Source: Elmis aenea (taxonomy: Eukaryota; Arthropoda; Insecta; Coleoptera; Elmidae). From it: a stretch of DNA of 64,000 nucleotides. A program made the position numbers and the translations under genes. This document shows, piece by piece, positions 46,945 through 56,204 of the stretch (position 1 is its first letter; every line of letters starts with the position of its first letter). The notes under the pieces were generated by a model. That model worked only from the letters and a program-made list of their open reading frames with translations, was not told the origin of the DNA and did no database searches. The stretch covers positions 310,001 to 374,000 of the forward strand of contig CANTFG010000129.1 of assembly GCA_947652605.1 (NCBI GenBank), written 5' to 3'.

Positions 46945-49122
46945 TCGTCGATGGAAAGCAATTTTGCTGTAAACGCCAAATTATGCAAAAAAAATTTTTT
47001 ACATCATTCTTCTCAGTCTTTTTTCTGCGTCGGATGGTCTACTGAACGCTAATTTAAAAGTACTGTTATGTTGTTCAAATTGAAAGAAATTATGCAGTAC
47101 AAGCCATTAAAATCGCTCTTTTTTCTTATGTTGGCGTATAAAGGAATCATCCTGTCGTCACTTTAAAAGAGATTTCGTTTACAGCAACTACTTAATTTAA
47201 GATGTGGCGTATACAGCATTTATGCCGCCCAAGTATTTTAAGTCATGCCGGTTACCACATACAGTAGGTTATCCTTTTAGAATATTTGGTTTGTAACAGC
47301 GATTTATACGGATGCAATTAAAGAACATATTGTTTTTAAAGCATTTGACTAGATCTAGTTATACTGTATTTATAACGTTAATACAATTCGAATTACCTAC
47401 TAAAGATAGATTGTTTTGGGGTTGTGATACGTCATAATTGTTCTTTGCGTATGCAACGTGCAATTGACGTGACCGTATGTGTTAAGTAAGGGTGTTTGTC
47501 ACCACATCTATCTACACAATAAACGATTTAGAAGGTGCTCAACCCAACTTTAATTTGTATAATCAAACAATTCAGCACAGGCAAAATATAAAGACCGAAA
47601 AAATCTTGTGAAAAATATATAATACCAAAGAATTATGCACCTTAGTATATTAATTTATTATCCAACTCAACAATATCTGATTGTTTAAGTTTAAATGATA
47701 CAGACGAAGAAGATAGTTATTAAAAGGAAGGTAAGAAGGAGATGATTGCAAATAGAAGCTTTAAAATGGTTTAGTTTTATATAACCCACCTAAAGAAGTT
47801 ACGTTTGATGCATTTATACTAGTTTTTGTTTAATAGAGTAACTTATATATTTGTTTTTTTATGATTCCTTAAAGTCTAAAAAATAATTATTTATTATTAG
47901 TTTCTTTTTGTTCTTTGAATACCTCGAAGAATTATAATCATTTATTTAAACGTGGTTTTTGTGGGCATTATAATTATAACATTGGTAAATTATTTAATTC
48001 CCATGTACTTCAAACAACATTACATACATACCTACACTTCTGTGTATACGACAAGACAAATGGAATATAAAAGTTTATGTAGTTGCATTTACAACCCACA
48101 AAACATACGTTTATTTACATTTTTTGTCTGTACTACATTTAGAAGGTCATTATTACTACCTGAATTTAATTCCAAGCATTGTGACATGGCGTTTACGACA
48201 TTTCAATCGAGCAACATTTTCAATGTGTGTTTTGCTGTAAGCGCCAAAACGCCATTAATTTATAGTTACGGACGATTTTTATTGTTCTAATAATATTCAT
48301 TTAATTATTTGACACCTACATTCCTTGAACATTTTTTCGATAAAATCATTATACAGGGTGTAGACTCGGATCACGCAACATAGCGATTTCAATGGTAAAA
48401 TTTTAAAAGTCGAATTCTTGCTTCGCTAATTATTTTAGAAAAAAAGTGCAAATACGTTTTTTGTAGAGAAAAAAATTCTGTATCCATAAATGTAATCAAT
48501 ATTACTTTTTCATTTTCCAATAACTGAAAATTATGCAAATTAAAAAACGCGTTTGGACAGAAATCTGTAGTGCCTTGGAATTATGGTATGACAACTGCCC
48601 AGCCTAATGTCACTTATACTGTCACTTTGACGCGAAATTCATTCTTAATTAACTTTATATTTTATCAAACATTTATTTTACACAATAAGTTATGTTTTCA
48701 TTGCAAGATATAATAAGAATGATAATTAAGAATAAACTTCAAACGTCAAAGTGACAGTAAGTGTTAGTAAGATGGGCAGTTGTCGTAGCATAATTCCAAG
48801 GCACTACAGATTTTCGCGAAAACGCGTTTTTTAATTTGCTTATTTTTCTGTTTTTGGAAAACGAAAAAGTAATATTGATTACATTTATGGATACAGAATT
48901 TTTTTCTCTACAAAAAACGTATTTGCACTTTTTTTCTAAAATAATTAGCGGAGCAAGAATTCGACTTTTAAAATTTTACCATTGAAATTGCTATGTTGCG
49001 TGATCCGAGTCTACACCCTGTATAAAGGACAGTAATTATTTTTCCAAAACTTAAATTGTTTTTTGCCTCTCCTGTAAAGTTGTAGTTTTGGCGTTTGCTG
49101 CAAAATTGCTTTCCATCGACGA
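46945..49122. mobile_element. TA-flanked DNA element with TCGTCGATGG ends
   Basis: TCGTCGATGGAAAGCAATTT at 46945 and the complement AAATTGCTTTCCATCGACGA ending 49122. Terminal repeats of about 36 bp continue through GTAAACGCCAAA/TTTGGCGTTTGCTG. TA at 46943-46944 and 49123-49124 is the target duplication; removing the element restores the F3 sequence. A third copy of TTTTGCTGTAAGCGCCAAA lies inside at about 48231. There is no transposase; a 112-codon frame at 47952-48290 has no known domain. Tc1/mariner-like by target site only. Confidence 0.8.
48354..49020. mobile_element. Foldback MITE F4, 667 bp
   Basis: CAGGGTGTAGACTCGGATCA at 48354 and the complement TGATCCGAGTCTACACCCTG ending 49020, with TA on both sides. 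Inverted arms of about 250-320 bp (CAAATACGTTTTTTGTAGAG, ATGTAATCAATATTACTTTT, CCTTGGAATTATG) flank an AT-rich centre. It is nested in the TCGTCGATGG element, third level in this stack. No coding content. Confidence 0.92.
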
Positions 49123-49390
49123 TAATGATTATGGGGAGACACATTTACAAATAATGAAAAATTTGAAATGTTGGGATGCTACATTATTTGCCATAGAAAC
49201 TGTGTAAAAACAGATAATTCTAATTCTTCATTGATTTGTTTTGGAGTTTTGGTTGGTTTCTCGAAGAAACCATATTCTTTTAAATTTATTTCCAAATTTC
49301 TGTAATTACGCGCACTTTGTTGCTTATCTCGGGATACAGCTCAAAGTATATTCGCTCAGCTTCTGTACAGTTTTTATGGCAAAGAATGTA

Positions 49391-49852
49391 GCATCTTAGT
49401 AGTAGTAGTAGTCTTTATTAGTTCTGAAAAATCCAAAAAGGCATAGAACATGTCACAATAATGATAATAATAGTACACATATATACGAATATATACACAA
49501 CACAAAATTATATTTACTTAAAAGAGTTTTTAAAGTAAGCGTCATTAAGGTATTCACTAACTCCATAGTAAGCTTTAGAGATTAGGACATTTCTTAATAT
49601 TTTCTTCAAGTCAGGGGTGGGTAGATTTTTTATACTCTCAGGTGATGTATTAAATTTGTTATATATTGCAATAATTATAGAGGCAACATTTTTTTGAAGA
49701 TAAGTATATTTGAAGCAATCGGGCTTAAGATTTTTTTTATGTCGGGTATTGACTGCATGGTTTCTTATATTCACTTCGAATAGATCAAAATTATTTCTTA
49801 CGAAAAGGATAGCTTCGAAAATGAATAGGCCGTAAAAAGTTAATATTTAACA
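49391..49852 (-). mobile_element. 5'-truncated non-LTR retrotransposon 3' end
   Basis: Minus-strand insertion holding the end of a reverse-transcriptase gene, a short 3' UTR with AATAAAG, and a terminal trinucleotide repeat (ACTACTACTACTACT at 49398-49413). It splits MITE F3 at GTAGCATCT / AACATGT; the uninterrupted sequence GTAGCATCTCAACATGT is present at 57737. 5' truncation and a microsatellite tail are typical of target-primed insertion. Confidence 0.82.
49514..49846 (-). pseudogene. Non-LTR retrotransposon ORF2 C-terminus
   Basis: Minus-strand frame: FYGLFIFEAILFVRNNFDLF, then NIRNHAVNTRHKKNLKPD, then TYLQKNVASIIIAIYNKFNT, IKNLPTPDLKKILRNVLISK and AYYGVSEYL before the stop at 49514. The pattern of N-R--N-TR-K-NL, then YN-LP-IK, then FK--LK--L---YY---EY, is the usual C-terminal tail of CR1/Jockey-type ORF2. 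The upstream part, with the RT core, is absent because of 5' truncation. Confidence 0.78.
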
Positions 49853-49940
49853 TTTAACATGTCAAATTTTTTGTTGGTTTTATATGTAGCCATAGTTATA
49901 ACAATGACTACAAAGACTATCGAATTACAAAACATTACTA

Positions 49941-50630
49941 AATTTGTTTTGTTGTACATTACGGTTTGGCATAAAATATAGGATCAGAGACCACCAGAAT
50001 CAAATGTAATCCGAGTAACACGTAAATGCCAAATAATGTAATGCAGCTGAAATATGCTTACATCAGCATTATGTTGTTCCTTGCTTTAGATTGCTTTTTG
50101 TTGCTTTGGCGTTCTTTAATGCCGCGGGATCATTCAGGCGGTATGAAACACCTACACAATATTTCAACCCGGATTTAAAGTTTCCCATGTGTACAGGACT
50201 TCAAGGATATTTTGTTAATGTTTATGAATTAAGTAGTAAAGTAGGTTTGTTGCATACGCTACAAAGTAGGTTAACAAAATCAATCAGTACTGACCTAATA
50301 TTTGTAGAATGTGTGTGTTTTACGTGCATCTAATATCAGCATGCTTATCTAATTAGACCAAAGAAAAATCTGGTTTAATATGCATTCATTCTTCATAATT
50401 AAATCGTTCTTCGTTATTCATAAACTCATGTTGCCCTTTTAGATCCAAAGCGAATCTTTATCAACATATTTTAATAAATGTACGTTAATGTCTGCTTGAC
50501 AAATGAACCCTGAATAAACCCAAAAAGCTTTTAACGACTAGTGTTGACGTTTAAACCAATTAAAGCTTAAAAAATAACTATAATAACCGCAGGTAGTTGC
50601 TTTAGACGATATTGTTCCAAATTTGACACT
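49941..50630. other. Spacer, no recognised gene
   Basis: An 80-codon frame at 50091-50333 shows no known domain. No repeat termini seen. Confidence 0.4.
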
Positions 50631-50632
50631 TA

Positions 50633-50844
50633 AAGCCTCGTCCACATTTGCGAGCAAAAGTGAGAGCCGAGCCTAGCGCAATCCATCATTTTAGCGAGCC
50701 TGCTAAATACCAACACTTGGCTGACCGGTTTTGTTGCACTCGCGAACCTGTGGTCGTATTAAACTGTTAAGAGGCAGGCTCGCTGAAATGATGGATTGCG
50801 CTAGGCTTGGCTCTCACTTTTGCTCGCAAATGTGGACGAGGCTT
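50633..50844. mobile_element. 212-bp hairpin MITE with AAGCCTCGTCCACATTTG ends
   Basis: Near-perfect inverted repeat with arms of about 73 bp: AAGCCTCGTCCACATTTGCG, GAGAGCCGAGCCTAGCGCAA and TCCATCATTTTAGCGAGCCT, each answered on the right. TA flanks both ends. The terminal motif AAGCCT-GTCCA-ATT is shared with element H1 (12542), so the two probably use the same type of transposase. GC-richer than its surroundings and well preserved, hence probably young. Confidence 0.92.
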
Positions 50845-50966
50845 TACATGAGAATTTGGAGTATTAAAGAGTAACAATTGATAAACAAGGTAAAAATTAA
50901 GTTATTTGAAAACATATGTCATTGTCTTTTTGGTTAAAATGGTAATCTTGGAAAAAGTGTTTGTAT

Positions 50967-51220
50967 ACAAGGTGATTCAAATTCGATGGCGATCATGGGA
51001 ATCTCGCTTATCACTGAAGATATAGGGTAGGTTTAAATTTGGCAAAGTTGTTAAATTTTATGCTCATCAATAATGTCAAAACAGATTTAAAATTTATGTT
51101 AAACCGGTTTTGGAAAAACTGAAAAAAACTGAAAAAATGACTTCGTTTTTTGCTATAACTTTTTAGTTTTTAATTATTTGTTTAGTCTGTAAAAACTTTG
51201 ATACTTTATGAATGACGCTA
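50967..51220 (+). mobile_element. Mariner MITE left-end fragment
   Basis: TACAAGGTGATTCAAATTCG is a worn version of the CAGGGTGGTCCAAATTCGAT end. ATCATGGGAATCTCGCTTAT and GGTTTAAATTTGGCAAAGTT follow, as in F1/F5-type arms. It stops where another mariner arm begins at 51223. Confidence 0.65.
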
Positions 51221-51222
51221 TA

Positions 51223-51663
51223 CAGGGTGGTGCATTTTTCGATGCTCACCATTGCTATCTTGGAAACGGTAAGAGATACAAGGTCTGTTAAATTAAAGAA
51301 AAGTTGCACATTTTTATGGTCATTGAGAATATGAAAAGAAATCTAGGATATTTTGATTCGTTTTTGATTTGTTACAAAAAAACTGGAAAATGTGATTTTG
51401 GAAAAATATTATTACTTCCCTACCATTTACGCTATTTAATTTAAACTTGGTAACTTCATGTTTTTAACCATCCTGGGTTTGATGGCATTAACAGAAATTT
51501 TCTAAGCCTTCTAGATTTCAAGTTGCGATAGTCAACTTTTTTATTTTTTATGACCGCCATAGTGGATTTTTGTACCATTAGATAAACAAAAAAATAACTT
51601 TTCAGACTGGTAACCAACATAACCGTTTTCTTTTAAAAAGCTTGTTGAAATTTGAAAATTTGT
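51223..51663 (+). mobile_element. Solo left arm of M2-type mariner
   Basis: CAGGGTGGTGCATTTTTCGA onward matches the left arm of M2 (12785-13225) over about 440 bp, including GCTATCTTGGAAACGGTAAG and GCCTTCTAGATTTCAAGTTG. It breaks off inside the arm at 51663 against the RT relic, so transposase and right arm are deleted. Confidence 0.9.
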
Positions 51664-52553
51664 CTCGTTTCCTTGGTTTGTAGCCATCACTTTTGTTTTC
51701 TTGTGATTTATTTCCATTCCATTTTCTTCTAATACTACTTTCCAAATTTCTATATTAGCTTTTAGTTCCCTTTCGATCGCTGCCATAATGGCTACATTGC
51801 TGCAAATGCTCGCTCTGTTATTTCAACCTTCTGTAAATTCTTGTAACCTACGCATAAACTTTAAACTTTTTGTTTTCATTTCTTAATTATATTGTCCATA
51901 AATATCGTTAACAGTATAGGACTCATTCCACCTCCTTGTCTTGATCCATCTTCTGTATTGAAAGAGTCTGATTTAATATTTTTCGTTACCACATAATTTA
52001 TTGTCTTCGTATACAAGCAGCTGATATTTCTTCTTAGTGTATTGTCTACCTTTCTTTCCTTAAGGATCTCCCAAACTTTTCGTCTAGGCACTTTATCGGA
52101 TGCTTTTTGTAGATCTATAAATGCGAAGTATGCTTTTTTTTCCCTTTTTAGTTGTGTTTTTGTTATAATCTGTTTAATTGTAAATATGTGATCCTGAACA
52201 CTCCCACCTTTTCTAAACCCACTTTGTGATTCTGTTATGCCCGGTTTCTCCGACACATCTCAAGATCGAACTTATATAAGCCAGCCTTATATTTAAGACC
52301 GTCTCAAGATACCAATGCGTTGCACAGAAAACATATTCCGGAATCTGTTAGACATCTCAGCTAAGTTAGAACTCGGTTTGGCAACGTTGCAAGAAGTCGG
52401 CACATTTTAGCGGCAGATTGAAATGGCTAATTTTCATTGGCCATTTACATCACAGCTGTTAAAACGGCTTCCTGTGACATCTTGTTGTTGCTATCAGCTG
52501 TTAGTCACATATAAAGTTACAGTTCGGTGTTTATTATTTTATTTTGTGTTGAA

Positions 52554-52629
52554 ATGGCGGAAAAAAAAGAATTAATTATACCATGGAGGAAAAACAATTA
52601 TTAGTTAGCTTGGTGGAAGAAAATAAATA
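52554..52629 (+). pseudogene. Harbinger Myb/SANT-like protein, first codons
   Basis: Two overlapping starts, ATG 52554 and ATG 52583. The second reads MEEKQLLVSLVEENK and then a stop. The pattern E-K-LLV-LVEENK resembles the first helix of the Myb/SANT-like partner protein of Harbinger elements. The rest is missing, replaced by the MITE at 52641. Short, so weak on its own; its position opposite the transposase remnant supports it. Confidence 0.45.
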
Positions 52630-52640
52630 AATAATGTATA

Positions 52641-53563
52641 CAGGGTGTTTGAAATTCGAGTTTAAGCATGGGGTTCTCGCTTATTATAATAACTAGAGTA
52701 TAGGTTTAAATTTGGGAAAATTGCTAAATTTGGTGCTCATTAATAATCCAAAGAGAAATTGGAAATATCTCAAACGGTATCCGAGAAAATTAGGAAAAAC
52801 TGGAAAATACGATTTTTGAAAATCGTCTATAACTCCTTTGGAGTATGAAATATTTCAAATGTGTAAAAACATTGCCGAAGCAACTTTTTAAGCCGAATCG
52901 GATGGTAGTCACAAATTTTTCTTAGATCAATTCGTTTTGGTTTTATGACAACCAACTTTGTTTTTGCTTATGGGCGCAAGTTCTGCTATTTACATTATCA
53001 AATAGCATTTATTTTTCTAAATCCATTGATGTATCACACATGGTATTTTACTTTTTCTTTTATTGTCAAATTTCAAAAAATACGTTTTAAACAATAACCA
53101 TTATAAATCAGGTTGGCCGGTCATTGTAGTTTATGTTGTTTCCATGACAACCGATCAACAATCTAAAAGTTTTAAAGGCCTGTTAGTCGTAAAAATGAAC
53201 TTTAATAACGAAGAAAAACGCGATATGCTGCCCATCAGAAAAAACAAAGTTGGTTGTCTAAAACAAAAACGAATCGACCTAGGAAAAATTTGTGACCACC
53301 ATCCGATTCGGCTTAAAAAGTTGCTTGGGCAACTTTTTTACACATTTAAAATATTTCAAACTCCAAAGGAGTTATAAACGATTTTTAAAAATCGTATTTT
53401 CCAGTTTTTCCTAATTTTGTCGGATACTGTTTGAGATATTTCCAATTTCTCTTTGGATTATTAATGAGCACCAAATTTAGCAACTTTGCCAAATTTAAAC
53501 CTATACTCTAGCTATTATAATACGCGAGATCCCCATGCTTAAACTCGAATTTCAAACACCCTG
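52641..53563. mobile_element. Foldback MITE F1, complete copy
   Basis: CAGGGTGTTTGAAATTCGAG at 52641 and the complement CTCGAATTTCAAACACCCTG ending 53563, both flanked by TA. The arms are about 340 bp. In the centre (53196 onward, plus) the sequence reads MNFNNEEKRDMLPI before running into the right arm. This matches the opening of the M2 mariner transposase (MFTNEEKQEM), so the MITE is an internal-deletion product of a long-armed DD41D mariner. It is inserted in Harbinger H2. Confidence 0.92.
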
Positions 53564-53564
53564 T

Positions 53565-53756
53565 ATACTCCAATTGAGGCTCAATTTGATCTAAGATCAC
53601 AATAACTGTCTCTTTTGTGAGGCAAAAACGCATAAAAAAACGATCGTATTCGAAATCCGTAAATGGATTTGCGCGAACAAATCGCCTTCGAGGAATTACA
53701 GGGTCGTACAAGTCATCATCTGCATCATCTATCATATTTATAAAGTCAATATCCAT
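53565..53756 (-). pseudogene. Harbinger transposase N-terminus (H2)
   Basis: The minus-strand start at 53756 gives MDIDFINMIDDADDDLYDPV, then IPRRRFVRANPFTDFEYDRF and FMRFCLTKETVIVILDQIEP. The layout of an acidic head, a basic RR-F-R-NPF segment, then E---RF-L-KETV--L---I-P is the standard N-terminus of PIF/Harbinger transposases (DDE_Tnp_4 type). After about 64 residues it is cut by the MITE at 53563, and the catalytic domain is absent. Confidence 0.82.
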
Positions 53757-54235
53757 ATTTAAACTTAAACCACAATTTAAACAAACATTTAACTACAAAA
53801 AAAGCAAATACAAGATAATTTTAGATTATGTACTCCAGCTCAAGTTCTAGTAAACAGCGACTCAAGATGTGAGCTCAGCTCAAGTCGAATATGTTCTTAA
53901 AATTATTGCTTGGTGCAACACTTTATACCGTTAAGGCGAACTTAAGATTCAGCTAGATCTTAAGATGTGTCGGAGAAACCGGGCATTAATGTCTTATCTA
54001 ATATTTTTGTTAGCTTCTGTTCTAGTATTTGTTCGTATAATTTTAGTGCTGTGCTAAGAAGCCTTATGCCTCTTTAATTATTGCATTATTTGTTGTCCCC
54101 CTTTTTAAATATAGGCAGTATCATACTTATAACCCAGTCTTTCGGTATTACTTCTGCTGACAATGCCTTGTTCATGACTCTCTAAAATAGTTGAATTACG
54201 TTTGGTTGCTCTGTTACCGTTAGTTTTAAAGATGT

Positions 54236-55084
54236 GCAAAAAACTATAGTTTTATACACTGCATTTCAGTTCTTTTACCTATGCTACAACAATTTTTTTT
54301 TATGAGACTCACAAATTCTAAAATTAAAACCGTGTTAAGAAATATTAAACATTATTTAAAATGTAATCACTCATAAACTATATTAATTCACATTTTTTGC
54401 GAGTTTACGACTATGTCAAGGTTTGTGTTTGTATGTGACGCTCTAACTCAACAACCATTTATTACACCAAGGTGAAGGTAAATATTTTTACTCTTTACAC
54501 ATTATAGACAAATGTTTTTATAAACTTTTATAGCACCTCGTTTCTATTTGCGTGTCCATTCAGTTGTAATTCTAACCCACATTTTTTGCGCTTTGATTGA
54601 AGTGGGTAAGTAATATTTATATTTATCTGAAAACCTACACCGTTGACATTGAAACAGGTAACTAGATATCGCTCGATTATAACATTAATGTGACTTTCTT
54701 ACGAGGCGTAAATACAACCTTGTCACAGTGTTTTACACCTACCGGAGAAAATGATGTATCTATAATTTTTTGTTAATACAAGATTGCAGGTTTATGCCAC
54801 CTAATTTCATTGAAACGTTTTTGTATCTTACGCTAATTTGTATCTTTTAAACATATATTTAACTGATACGAAAAAAGAAATCATTTGTTAACTTTTAAAT
54901 AAGAAAATGCTTATTTGATGATCTTTTTCGTAGATTGGTATCCGAATTTAACATGAATTAAATTAATTTACAGCACAATTTTTTCCTGGAGAATTTTTCA
55001 CTTAACTTTCATGTTATTTATTACTATATCTTCATTTATTACCGCTTAATCTGTATTTCTTCTTCTTTTTCTATCACCTTTTGC
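54236..55084. other. Spacer, no recognised gene
   Basis: AT-rich. No terminal repeats and no coding signal seen. Confidence 0.4.
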
Positions 55085-55915
55085 CTTACGGCGTCTGCTT
55101 TTAAGGGTTCTCCACCCATCCTTTCCATTCCATGCTGACTGCCCTCATCTCCTTAACTGTTTTCCCTCGTTCGCGGGCTAGCTCTTCAATTATTTTCTCC
55201 TTATTGGTTGTTGGGCTACCCGTCCGCCTCTTCCCAAACCTCCTTGATTCCGTTACTCTTTTTGTCAATCCTCTGTACAGGGTGCAGGGTGGTCCAAATT
55301 CGATGGTAATAATTACATGGTTATCTCCTTAATAGTCAAGATAGAGAAACGGTTAAATTACCAAAAATGTGCAGTTTGGTACGAACTTAGAACCGTTTTC
55401 AAAAATATTCTATCATTTCCGATTTTTGAGTTATTAAAAAAAAACTGTTTTTTTTTAAAAAATATTTATAATGTTATATCTCCCTTATTGTTTTAAATAT
55501 CGAAAAAAACTATGAAGATTATTTTTAGATATTTTTATGTACCTAGATGATAGCCCTAAATTATTTTTTTTACGCTCGCCGCTAAAAGGTTATGACACAA
55601 ACTTACCTTTTTTTGAATAAAGGCTATAGTTTATCTCAAAAAACTGCACATTTTTGGTAATTAACCGTTTCTCTATCTTGACTATTAAGCGAGATACTCA
55701 TGCAATCCCATCGAATTTGGACCACCCTGTACGTGCCCATATCATTTTAGCTGTTTTTCTTCTTTACTTTGGAACACTGGTTTTTGCTTTAGGTTTTTCT
55801 GTATGTCTTTATTTTTACTTTTGTCTTTTTTAGTTTTTCCTGCTATTTTTCTTCAAAATTTCATTTCAGCTGCCGTTAGTCTCTTCTCGTGTTTAGTTGT
55901 AATATGTATATATTT
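55085..55915 (-). pseudogene. RTE-like ORF C-terminus, split by MITE F5
   Basis: The minus-strand upstream piece (55915-55735) reads KHEKRLTAAEMKF, a stop, RKIAGKTKKDKSKNKDIQKN, KQKPVFQSKEEKQLK, a stop, YGHV. MITE F5 interrupts, and the downstream piece (55275-55085) reads LTKRVTESRRFGKRRTGSPT, TNKEKIIEELARERGKTVKE and MEWKGWVENP. The pattern of RL-AAEM-FLR-I-GKT-RD, then W-GHV, then R--G-P--N, is the conserved tail of RTE-type and related non-LTR ORFs. The RT core is not present here, so this is a separate 3' relic from the one at 51664-54235. Confidence 0.75.
55278..55729. mobile_element. Foldback MITE F5, 452 bp
   Basis: CAGGGTGCAGGGTGGTCCAA at 55278 (the first seven bases are duplicated) and the complement TCGAATTTGGACCACCCTG ending 55729, with TA on both sides. 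Arms of about 150 bp share CTTAATAGTCAAGATAGAGA and TACCAAAAATGTGCAG. It is inserted in the C-terminal coding region of an RT relic. Confidence 0.9.
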
Positions 55916-56204
55916 TTAATACCGAAATATAGAAAGCTATAAATTTTGAATGGTTATAAATGAATTTGCTTTTAATCTTTAGAGATGCCACGATTATTGG
56001 TAATATTGTAAAAAGAATTTGGTATTATGTTTTTGATCTACGCACAACCAATATTTAATTCTCTCTCTTTCTTCTCTTTTAAGCGGTTTCTTTTGTACCT
56101 TTTGGTGCAAGGATCAAAGTATTTTTTTCTAGTAATTATGTTATTTCTCCCTTGTCTATCATTTGTTAACTGTGACAAATCTCTGCAGCTGACTCCTTTT
56201 TCTT
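55916..56204. other. Spacer, no recognised gene
   Basis: A 96-codon frame at 56027-56317 has a hydrophobic run but no recognisable domain, and its end overlaps the repeat below. Confidence 0.35.

Larger units (their letters stand above)
46702..49940. mobile_element. Foldback MITE F3, worn and twice-invaded copy
   Basis: Three segments match the F3 copy at 56914-58392 in order: 46702-46944, 49123-49390 and about 49853-49940. They share TCACTTATCAAGCTATCTAT, CAAAAAACAACTAATTAAA, TCGAAGAAACCATATTCTTT and ACAAAGACTATCGAATTACA. It is interrupted by a TA-flanked DNA element (46945-49122) and by a non-LTR 3' end (49391-49852). Both CAGGGTG termini are missing. Confidence 0.85.
52238..53985. mobile_element. 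PIF/Harbinger element H2
   Basis: TGCCCGGTTTCTCCGACACA at 52238 and the complement TGTCGGAGAAACCGGGCA ending 53985. TTA lies immediately outside both ends (52235-52237 and 53986-53988), the expected 3-bp Harbinger target duplication. Inside are a short Myb/SANT-like start on the left (plus strand) and the transposase N-terminus on the right (minus strand), the usual two-gene layout. The centre is occupied by MITE F1 and most of the transposase is gone. Confidence 0.9.
51664..54235 (-). pseudogene. RTE-like non-LTR reverse transcriptase, split by H2
   Basis: Minus-strand relic in two pieces. The upstream piece (54235-53989) reads IPKDWVISMILPIFKKGDNK, a stop, then RGIRLLSTALKLYEQILEQK. The Harbinger element 52238-53985 follows. 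The downstream piece (52237-51664) reads ITESQSGFRKGGSVQDHIFT, KKAYFAFIDLQKASDKVPRR (catalytic block, KAFD changed to KASD), DGSRQGGGMSPILLTIFMDN, a degenerate segment where YADD should stand (now SNVAIMAA), and GMEINHKKTKVMATNQGNE. It ends at the solo mariner arm. Inactive by loss of the second catalytic block, stops and insertions. Confidence 0.88.

Noticed and set aside
47952..48290. 112-codon frame as a transposase of the TCGTCGATGG element
   Set aside because: No DDE motif or helix-turn-helix is visible, and the composition looks like random AT-rich sequence.
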